A stretch of DNA of 60,000 bases. Source: Hydractinia symbiolongicarpus (lineage: Eukaryota > Cnidaria > Hydrozoa > Anthoathecata > Hydractiniidae). Below are positions 36,776 through 46,664 of the stretch, one piece after another; positions within the stretch are counted from its first letter, which is position 1; the number at the start of each line of letters is the position of its first letter. The stretch spans positions 10,889,501-10,949,500 of the forward strand of contig NC_079881.1 in NCBI RefSeq assembly GCF_029227915.1. Direction: 5' to 3'. The notes beneath the pieces were generated by a model. It saw only the letters and a list, made by a program, of their open reading frames with translations. It made no database searches and was not told the DNA's origin. Both the position numbers and the translations under genes were made by a program.

Positions 36776-39700
36776 ATGGCTTGTTACAATGTTATTATTA
36801 TGTGTGTTGTTGCAATGCTGGCCAGAGAAGTATCGTGTGTTGACACAACAACAGAATCAAATTCAGGTATAAGTTTGTGATCTAGTGTGGGCGTTTAAAT
36901 TATGTATTCTGAAAAAGTTTACAAAGAAAGTTAGTAAAACAAACAAGGAAGGTGATCTTTGATGGAAATGCAAGTAGGAGGCATGCTTATCCATAAGAAA
37001 AAAGGGAAATTTGGAAAATGAAAGTAACAAAATGCAATTTGCCCCTGTACACTGCACATTGGTTAGTGTTTTGCTGTGGGGAACTAATGTAGTACGTTCC
37101 AGCAATGTTCACAGCTGAGAATTTTAACTCAATTAAATTACAGAAATAAACAGTGGCTAATAATAATAACACTTATGATAAATCATGAAAATCATTCCTT
37201 TAAATAAAAGATCGTCGAACTCTTGACCCAGAAAAACAATTACGCAGACTAGGGGTCCAATTTTTTCAACAAAATATCTGGCTACGGTTTGCCTTTCTCT
37301 GGAAGCAAGGCAACCGTAGTAGTGGTGGTACTCATAGCTAAACTAACCTGAACATCCAATGTAAACCTTCATGCTTCGACTACTAACTTTCAGCCATTTT
37401 ATTCTGATAAAACACAGCAATCGTAATAATATATTCGCAAAACATTACCATATTTAAAATAATAATTATTGTATAATTTATGCTTGTTGCGTAGTAACAT
37501 AATTAGTATGTAATATAAACATCAATTTCTTCCAATACCAAGAAAAGCGAAAGTTTTTTGTGCGTATCTAATATCATTTTCCATTCAAATTTTTTTTTAA
37601 TTTTAAAATGTAGAATATGTTTTATGTTGATCTAACTTAAAAAACAAATCATTTGAGAAACAAATTCAAAGTACCATGTTCGGAAATCAAAATCGCTCAG
37701 CCGACCAAACTTCTTGTAATTTGCCTGCTGAGCTATTATCCCATTACTCAGAATTGTGCTTGTCTGTACATGTGCGAGAGCAGTCATTCACTGCCTGAGG
37801 AGATATTAGGGTTTGCCTTATCATTTCCTTCTTGTGATCCAAGGCACAATATTGAAAATAAAACGTAGGTGGCTTTTTAACTAAACTAGGTGTAACCATG
37901 AAGAGGTAATCAGGGGACAAATTTAAAAAATGGTGACCAAAACCAAACAACTTCATCCTTTCTCTTCTACATGTTATTGTAAATGTGATTATTATTGTTT
38001 TTTACCATTTATGTTATTTCCAATATCTAAAAGTCCTTACTATACAATGTGTACTACGCACTTCATATAGTTATAAACTATATTGAACATTTTCAGATAA
38101 ACTTGTTATTGATTGTTATTTGAAAGGAGTGGTTATTCACCTTTAAATTACCCAAAAGGTTTTCCATTATCTGCTAGTGTTACCATGGAAATCATATCTC
38201 CAAGTTGAATGAAATTGAGCAGAATGTTTTTTACAAGCTTTCATAAACTATTTTTGCCATTACTGTTATTAAATTCCAAGCATGCAATTATTCACATTTT
38301 TACAAATTTAGTTAAATCATTGGCAAAAATACTTATGTCAGCATTTTTCCACCAATTTGTGACTTAATAAGGGGGCTATATATTGATTTTTAAGTGCATG
38401 AATTACACAAAAGTGTTCAATATCACTTACCCTGCTTTTTAATCAATTTTTCTGATAAAAAAAACTTGGAACTTTTCTAACCTATAGCTGATGACATGAA
38501 ATGTTCATTGCTGACTAACCACAACTGTAGACATTATAGAAGAAATGGAAATCAACACCTCCCCAGTATACCAAAGCTGTGAAGTAGTCCAACAGGAATA
38601 GGGTTAAAGCTGACCAATGTGACAAAAGTTATTTTTCCATTGTTTTATAACGAAGACGTTTTTTGATTTAGTTAATACAACTACTCCAAACCCAACCATG
38701 AGTGTCAATGTTACAACAAAAGCAATGACTTCCCCAACAACAATGAAAGAAGAAACGACTGCAACAAATGCGACAATAACTGTTAAACCAACAATTCAAA
38801 CAAATGCAACAGAAACAACTATGGAAGCAACCACCATGCCAAAAATAACAACAACTCTTGGTATGTTCTAAGTTGATTTTATTTAATTTTGAAATTAAGT
38901 TTTTAAGATCTTAACTACTAAAAATATTTACTCACATTACTCATATTCTTGTAGCACCACTGAAATGCAACAGTTCCGGATGTCAGAAATACAGCATATG
39001 TAATACTACATCTAATTATTGTGAATGTCCATCAACAGCACCAACAAAAGAAGATCCAGTCTGTGGTAGTGATAGTAAAACTTATGATAATATCAAAAAA
39101 TTAGAAATGGAAACATGCAAACAAAATGGAACTGTCACCAAGAAGTATGATGGTGCATGCAAAAAGGATGGTGAGCTGGTTGTTGTGACTATTATATTGA
39201 TTCAAACTGGAGGCTGTGTCAAAACTACAACCATTTGTTCACTAATAGTTCTCATAATGTTCTTAATATTTCACTGGTATTCTAGTTGGTTCTTCGATAA
39301 AACCATAACTTATTTTCCAAACCCTTTTACTCACGTTTTGATGGTTATTGGATTAGTTAGCTTTGTGTTGCGTTTTGCTGACATTTCATGATTTTCCATG
39401 TATCACTGGCGATTCACAACTGCGTGTGGATTCTTTTTAGTATTCAAAGCCACTGTTTATAATGCATATTTTGCTTTAATTACAGATAAAAAAAAGAACA
39501 AGAAAACTGTGATTATTGTTGTTATTCTAATTCTTCTCATCTTAATTGTGGTTGTGGTTGTGGCGGTTATGTTTTGGAAGAAACGAAAGCAGGGCGTAAG
39601 TAATTAATTGAAATATTTTTCTTTCAATTGGTGTTTTTATCTTGTAAGTTTTGGTAATAATAATAAAAAGTCCTAAAAATTGATTTTCTTTTTATAGTGT

Positions 39701-40373
39701 TTTTATTGTTTTATTAAAATGGGCTTTGTAGCCATGATAAGGTCTGTCTTTGCACTGACCTGACTTTCCACTATATTATATTTACTTTAGCATTATTTTC
39801 TTGTGCTTTTGATTTCTGGTTCGAACTGCGTATTTTTTTAAAATAATTGATACTTGGAATAACAAAGTGTGCTGCACATGACAAGACAGACATTGTGATT
39901 TTTTTGGCATCGTGTAGTATTTTAGGCTAAAATTGGTCCAAGTATGATCTAAGAAAAAAATTAGCTTAGTCTTTAAATTCCTTGAACATCTTTAACATTG
40001 TTTTTTAATTTTTTGTAAAGCGTGTCTCTAAAAGCTCGTGAATGCTTTAATACAACTTCTGTCATTGTTACATTTCCATTTCTTCTGTAAAAATTTCTTT
40101 TATTGCCATGCACCACAAAATTATGAAATTATGTGCTTGTAACAATTCAAGGGCATGACATCTAATTTAAAATGTGTCTCTCAAATCATGATTCTATAAG
40201 CTATAATACATGGAGATCAAACTCCTGGAAATTTTTTACTTTTACCAATCATTAAGCTTACCCTTTATGAACAGTTTTCTATTCTATTTGCGAGTCTATC
40301 CAGTTATTTTTATATATTTTCACTTTAGTCTGCTAATGTGCGTGAGCAAAAATCCAAGGATGCGTTGCTGTAG
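36776..40373 (+). CDS. Thr-rich, Kazal/follistatin-like single-pass membrane protein
   Basis: Five exons: 36776-36866, 38672-38860, 38955-39170, 39486-39595 and 40329-40373. Phases agree and the CDS is 651 nt (216 aa). Residues 1 to about 20 form a signal peptide (MACYNVIIMCVVAMLA). About 24-93 is a Thr-rich, Asn-Xaa-Thr-containing stretch like a mucin stalk. About 94-165 is a Cys-rich EGF-Kazal (follistatin-like) module with CECP and PVCGSDSKTYDN. About 173-196 is a transmembrane helix of Ile/Val/Leu, preceded by KKKNKK. The rest is a short basic cytoplasmic tail. The topology implies an extracellular Kazal module on the cell surface, perhaps a protease inhibitor or adhesion protein. One Kazal cysteine expected after YDN is missing (YDNIKKLEM). 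The ATG follows directly after a TTTCAG acceptor. AATAAA occurs at 40455-40460. I do not recognise a named orthologue. Confidence 0.82.
36867..38671. other. Intron 1 of the Kazal membrane protein gene
   Basis: AT-rich intron of 1.8 kb. An imperfect inverted repeat (CTACGGTTTGCCTT / AAGGCAACCGTAG) lies near 37280-37318. Frames at 36863-37172 and 37653-37956 have no recognisable domain. Nothing else seen. Confidence 0.55.
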
Positions 40374-41918
40374 ATGAACTGTGATGGTGAAAGAGACAAG
40401 AGATAGATCAGAATTTTTCAAATTAAGCGACATTCTATTTATTATGACAGTGGTAATAAAGAAGGGATACAGAGTTAGCTTTTACTGAAAATTTTAATTT
40501 CAGTAAAAACGTGTGAACTGCTGTAGTAAAAGTATTCACGCTGTGTCTGCTAAATATTTCAAAGTTGTCAAGAATTTATAAAAAAATATCTCAGTTTTTA
40601 ATCTGACAGGGCTCGTTAAAGTAGTAACGTAATCTGTTTCAAGAATGGTGGTGACGCAGAGTGAATAGCTTGACTTTTTACATGTGCATATTTTCAGCTT
40701 GTTTTTTATTTGTTTTTTCATCTGTTTTCGGATGCAAGTTACTAACATTACAATGCTACTTCATATCGTTATACATTGGTTTAGGGCCCTCCGATTTCAA
40801 AATTTTCGTGTTGTCAGGAACTTAATTTTTGGGTTTGTTTGAAACTTCCATAAAACTTCTTTTTTCAATTTAAAATCTCCGAACTGGTCGCTAAATTAAT
40901 GGATGACGGTATTTTGCATTGTTTCTTAATTAGCATATTGTTTTTAGTACATTTTATTTAAAAGAAAGGTCGCGTACGTTTTTATATTTGTTAGCATTTT
41001 TAGTTTTTAGAGCTTATTTAGAAATAAAACAGCTTGGTATTTAAATTCTTCGAAGGTGTGTTTTTGTTGTTGTTGTTTTCAACAGTTTCTTGTTTGAACA
41101 ATTTAATTTTTCTGTGGCGTTTACACCCACACATCTTATTCTGGGTGCTGGGTGGCCGGAAGTGGTGTAAATGCCAAGTCATGGAAACGTTGGGGAATTG
41201 GGTTTAGCCTGAAAAAATCAATTTTTTTGTGTCAACACCCGAAACGTCAAGAAGATAGTGAACCAATGGTTAATTTTTTTATAATTTATAAAAAACCACA
41301 AAATTTTGCGGCTACCATATCGATTCTATCATCGTACCTTCGCCCAAAGCATTTGCAAAGATTTTAAGCTAGAAAATAATAAATGGACAGTGTTTTCAAA
41401 ATCCACGCCAAAATTATACAGATGGAGATATTAATTTTTAATTTTGGATAACCTCTACTAAAGATATACTGAATCTCAGGGGAAGAATTCAGGGCGTAGC
41501 ATTTCTCCCCTAAAAATTCCCCCCAAAAATTCAATAGATTTTCAAAATGCAGATTATTATTTCAATTCAAACTTTGTGAAAAATTAACAACTTTCAATTC
41601 AAAACATGGTATCCTTAATTCGCCCTTAATAAGCAAAAATTAAATTCCAAGTTGAAGGTACATTGGGCGTAAAAAAGTACCATGCTGTAAAGACAAATCG
41701 CTGAAATCATGTGACCAATAAAGTTACTAAATTTCTAACGTAGTTTAATAATTGAATTTCCGCGCCCGAAGGCGTAGGAAATTCTTTAAAACCGTCGTTT
41801 TTTTCTTTTGGAGCATTTTTTGAGAAAAAAACGACCCTGGATCTCACGTTCCTCTGAGAGGAGGATAATATTGGTTTCCAAACTTAACTAACTAACCCTG
41901 TCCCAAATGGTCAATTGC

Positions 41919-42552
41919 AGGCCAAAATTGGATTTGTTTTCGAACAAATTTGGTACAGTTAACAAAAAAAGTATGCTGAACATGACAGTGACATCAAAAT
42001 TTTGATTTTTTGCCACCTAAATGTCATTTTAGGCCAAAATTGGTCCAAAAATTAAAACTACTTTATTTTCGACAAAATTTGGCACAGTTAACAAAAAGAG
42101 TATGCTGAACATGACGGCAACATCGAAATTTTGATTTTTTGCCACCTAAATGTCACTTTAGGCCAAAATTGGTCCAAAAATTAAAACTACTTTATTTTCG
42201 ACAAAATTTGGCACAGATCACAAAAAAGTATGTTGGACATGATAGTGAGAATAAAATTTTGATATTTTTCCACCTTAAATGTCATTTTAGGTCAAAATTG
42301 GTCCAAAATTTAAAACTACTGTATTTTCAAGAAAATTTGGCACAGTTAATAAATTAAGTATGCTCTGAACATGATGGTGACATCAAAATTTTGATTTTTT
42401 GCTACCTTAAATGTTATTTTAGGCCAAAATTGGTCCAAGAATTAAAACTACTTCATTTTCAACAAAATTGGCAAAGTTAACAAAAAACGCATGCTGAACA
42501 TAATGGTGACATCAAAATTTTGATTTTTGTCACCTAAATGTCATTTAAGACC
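41919..42552. repeat. Satellite of ~129-bp units, about five copies
   Basis: AGGCCAAAATTGG recurs at 41919, 42031, 42160, 42289 (AGGTC variant) and 42421, and decays at about 42548. Most spacings are 127-132 bp. Each unit also has CAAAATTTGGCACAGTTAACA, GTATGCTGAACATGA and TTTTGATTTTTTGCCACCT. The first unit is shorter (112 bp). A short frame at 42139-42357 is produced by the repeat. Confidence 0.88.
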
Positions 42553-43297
42553 ATAAACGTTTCAATCGCAAGACTTTCAACCATGAATGGCTGTATTTTT
42601 GTTAGCAATTTCTTTTAAAATGTGAGTTTATTATGACACGTTTCGTTTTGCTTTGTTTGAGTTTGTTGTAAGTTATAATGTCACTTGTGTGCTTTATTTT
42701 CAGAGCTTCGCACCAAACTGCTTCAAATGTTTGAGACGATAACACAACGAAATAGCAGGTTGTCATCAAATATTTTGGTAGCAAGCGGAAATTCTTAGAT
42801 CCCCCAGGGCTTCTTGTAATGTGCTTGTAAATACCTTAATCTTTCTACAAAAAATAACATCGATAAAAGGGCCATTAAAGTTATAAATCTCCGGTTAAAT
42901 CCTTATAAAATAAATTCTTTGAAGGTCAATAAATTTGGAAATCATTAACCCCTATAGACGAACTTCCAGGCCCTTCTATCGCCATCTACAGAAACGCCCA
43001 CCACTTTTCAAAATGTCATATCTTTAATAATCTAAAATTTTAAAATTATACCTCCTCTCTCGCCTGAAATTTCTCATAGAATTTGAAACTGCTTTAATTA
43101 AGCGCGTATCTGAGGAACAACGTAATCTAAGTTAAAAAATTAAAAACGGTAGAAGTTTAAACATAATTTCTTTTTAATGAAAAATCTAAAGATCTCGCAA
43201 AGACAAAAAAAATGCTTGGTATTCTAAATAAGTTTCCAAAACGTTTATCATTTAAGGAAGGACTTTCTCTCTTATTTTTTTGGAGACACCTTTTTAT

Positions 43298-43418
43298 CAC
43301 ATCGTCCCTCCAGGGTTTGTTGTCTGTCAAAGCCCCGCTAGCGCTTTCTTGACGGCTAAACAAGTAATTTCGCAGCCCCTCGACGTCAAAAAGACAAAAA
43401 ACCCTGGGGACGAGGTTG
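43298..43418. mobile_element. 121-bp mini-transposon, CAACCTCGTCC family
   Basis: The right end CCCTGGGGACGAGGTTG is canonical. The left end CACATCGTCCCTCCAGGG is diverged but pairs with it, and the match continues inward (GTTTGTTGTCTGTC against GACAAAAAAC). The flanks ACCTTTTTAT (43288-43297) and ACCTTTTCAT (43419-43428) are a 10-bp direct repeat with one mismatch. Confidence 0.7.
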
Positions 43419-44898
43419 ACCTTTTCATCATTGGTTGGAGGATTTTGTGTTTTGCGGAGCCGACCAGAGTGGGACACTTTTGACGATCTGCCTCGGGACC
43501 AGGTCCTGAAAATAAGACTTTATATAACAGGCACTGCACTAACATGGCGGGCTTATTTAAATTTTTTAGTTTTTTAGAACTGAATAAGATGTTTGATTTC
43601 TGGTCACATTAGGTCGCTGCAAGACTTATACTCTTTTTTTTTTTTACTTTAATGTATAACTTATAAGGAATAAAAAATTGATAAGAATCTAAACTATCAT
43701 CTAGCCGGCTAAGTTGCTTTTTTAACTTAAAGCTTACCTCTCACTTGAAAACAAGTTGTATTGTATGGAAGAAGCTTAGAAAAGTTGTCTAGGATTTTTT
43801 TTATTTTGGGAGGAAATCTGCATTGGTCCTCAACATTTTTTACTAAAAAGTTCCACTAATTATGCATGGCATCATCTCACGAATTGAGTGACAGTTTCAA
43901 TTTTCCACTCATTTTCTGTGTTAAAAAAGGAGGTAAACAGAGTTAATAAAAGGCTTTGACCATGGGCATTACAAATATTTCTCATTTTCTGAAGAAATAA
44001 TTAGTCAGTAACCCTACTTAAAACATATGTAAAGTGTACCTACAAAGAATGTTACAATTCCAATGTACCTGTGTGAGTAAGTCATGCTAAGCGTTTTTTT
44101 TTAACTATTGAGTGCAAAGCTAGAAATGCATCGGAATTTACTTTAATCCATTCTTTAACTTTTGCTTTTTTTGGTAAAAAAGGATGCTCACATTTTATGA
44201 CCTTTTACTGCCTTCCATTTGTGCTTATTTTGGATAAGAAAAGCACTTATCCATTTCTCACGCAATAAGCTTCTTGTCTTCATTACAAGTCGCACATGCC
44301 CACCATAGATTACGAATAGACTTTATCCATGTCTGGATAATTTTGCAGGAAGATTTTTTTGCTTGTAGCTACAAGTTTTGCTTTTATGTATTTGCAAAAG
44401 TGCAAATTGATGAATAATATCAGGCTGTTCTTCTTCTATATACTTTCGTATTTGTTTATGTATATCTGTTGTTATTTGTTCTATTCTTATATTGTAAACC
44501 CTATAGTATTTCCATTCTGTAAGAATTCCTTACTTCAGACACCTGAGTGATTGATTATGTCTTAATTCTATACGTTACCGATCTATCCTTAATTGGAACA
44601 ATATCCAACAACACTTTCACCAATACGACCTAGCCTCTCTCACTCTAAAACAACTAAAAAAAAGTCTGCAAAACATATCTTCTGGATTGTAAAACAATAA
44701 TCTCTCCACTGCATAAAAAGATTTTACTAAAAATATTTTGTATTTATATATTGCTTATTGCAATTGTTTGATCTCTATAGATGTTCATCACCTACATTAG
44801 TATTTATACTATCTGATGATCTCCCTGTATGTATTTATTTAATGTAAATTATACCGTTTTCTCTACTATGTTGACCAATCCATTGTAGTGCGCACTAA

Positions 44899-45570
44899 CT
44901 AACACTTATTCTGATTATAGTGTAAACAATTGTGATTGATCTTTAAATCTCTGTTTGTATTGATTTGCCCACTCCACCCAATCTTCATTGGTGAATAAGT
45001 AAGATATTTGGCATTGTGGCCAGGGCTGTCACATCTTCCATCAGCACTGAGATGACATAGACCCGTTAATTTCATTTCATTAATTAATTTTGTGTTCATT
45101 TTAGAATAATTTTCATGCACTGCTCCTACTAAGAATTAATGCTTGCAAATTTGAAATATTTAGCATTCGTTTTAACGCATTTGCATTAAAAAGAACTGCT
45201 GTTTTCCTGTGAATACTGATTAATAATTGGTTGAGATCTTCAGGTATTATTGTTATTATTGACACAGAGAAATTTTACCCTTAGCTTTGTACTGAAGCAT
45301 TTCACGAAAGTTTTTGAAAAAATACCAATAATGATGACCAATATACTTATACTGTGAAGGCTGCTTTTTAAGGAACTTACATGGTGACAATTTGTTCATC
45401 ATCACTGCTATATTCAATTTCATTTATAGATACTCAGAATCACCTTCAGTGTAACTACTTTCTGAATCACTGCTACAAGTGATTTCACCAAGGTCTTTAC
45501 AAGCTGCAATTTGAATGGGCTTATAATCACATTGAACTGCAGCATTTACTTTATTTGCCTTGCTTTGTTT
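44899..45570 (-). pseudogene. Relic of a THAP-associated transposon-like protein
   Basis: Two open segments on the minus strand resemble parts of one protein family. The upstream segment (45570 to 45424) reads NAAVQCDYKPIQ and ends in a Ser/Asp/Glu-rich stretch. The downstream segment (45120 to 44899) contains CHLSADGRCDSPGHNAKY, very like the GDGRCDSPGxSAKYxTY motif of a large cnidarian family often found with THAP domains. The ~300 bp between them shows only broken frames, so the gene is dead. The family identity is from memory of the motif. It may come from the same kind of element as the THAP gene at 55530. Confidence 0.5.
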
Positions 45571-46189
45571 TTAAGTTTGAGTAGATATACAATTTGTTTC
45601 AGGTGTACATTGTGTATCTTTATAATTCTTTGTTATCAATAACACAAAGCTAAACAAGTTAATTTTTCAAGTTTAAAAATGAAAACGAACAAAGCAGATA
45701 TTTTTCTCTCTATTTTTTGTAAAAGTATTATTACTACAACCAACAACAACACATCAGCCCATTTCAATTAAAAAGAATTGCTTTCTTTTTATGTTGTTCT
45801 TAATTTTGTTTAAACTTTCATTTTCTCAAACTTTTTTACCCTGTATCCTCACATGCAGGTTTTTTCAACAATTGCCCTGATGACATCAGAATATATTTAA
45901 TTAGTTAAAAACCACTCTAAAAAGACACATGCATAATAGACCTCAATTGCATAAACTTTCGTTAAAAAGAAAAATAAATGTCCTTTTTAAATATATTAAG
46001 CATATCAAACAAAATTTAAAGAAAAAAAATTTGAATTCTAAGTGAACCACTCTTTGGTTTCAAGATCAAAAGAGCCTGCCTGTCGATTTGCGTAAGAAGT
46101 CTTAAACAATAAACAACACATGTATAGTAAATGCTGCCTTAAATTACACTGGTTAAAGATGGCACATCTGGGAATAGAGTTGATCCAAT

Positions 46190-46570
46190 TAATTTTAGGC
46201 AGACATCACCTGACCAACCCTATTTTTATATTGCAGTTTTTTAACATTCAGATTTGGAAGAACTAGAGCATCAAAATATATTCTATGCTCATTTGTCCTC
46301 CCATCCAGTACCCACTATTGTTATCAGGCTTTGCTTCAAAATTTCCGGTAAGAGTGGAAAGGATCCTGAGAATTTGTTTAAAATGGCACACGGAAGCTGT
46401 AATTCAACAAAGCGCACAAGTTATCATTATTAAATATTGGTGTAATGGTGCGCATTTATAGCTGGATAGTTAGACATGATTTTTTTAAAAATTTTGAGAC
46501 CAACCCTTTACAACTAAAATAACTCTAACAGTGCATATTTGTGACACCCATCTTAGTCAAGTGAACCCAT
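46190..46570. mobile_element. ~380-bp element, copy 1 (diverged)
   Basis: It aligns by eye with 52025-52400 in the same orientation. Shared stretches include GACCAACCCTATTTTTAT, CCCACTATTGTTAT near the middle, CTGAGAA, AACGGC-like, and AAGTTATCATTATTAAATA, and it ends with AACTCTAACAGTGC and ATATTTGTGACACCCATC. The terminal repeats are eroded (left GCAGACATCAC, right TTTGTGACACCC). Confidence 0.55.
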
Positions 46571-46664
46571 CCACTTTAAAAGAAATGGCTTAATGACGTC
46601 ATCAAAAGTGTGGGGCTAATACTTGATGTTTTATTTTTAGTTTGTATACATAAAACCTGGAAAA

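Larger units (their letters stand above)
40374..46664. other. Repeat-rich intergenic region
   Basis: Between the Kazal gene and the RING gene I find no intact gene. The block holds a ~129-bp satellite (41919-42550), a CAACCTCGTCC-family element (43298-43418), a minus-strand transposon-protein relic (44899-45570) and a ~380-bp element copy (46190-46570). A CRE-like TAATGACGTCATCA lies at about 46591-46604, upstream of the RING gene. Confidence 0.6.

Noticed and set aside
36666-36872. Leu/Val-rich frame of 68 codons
   Set aside because: Out of frame with the signal-peptide exon at 36776, which has matching phase with four downstream exons.
43540-43620. ATGGCGGGCTTATTTAAA start-like sequence
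   Set aside because: Only about 20 codons to a stop and no convincing downstream exon.
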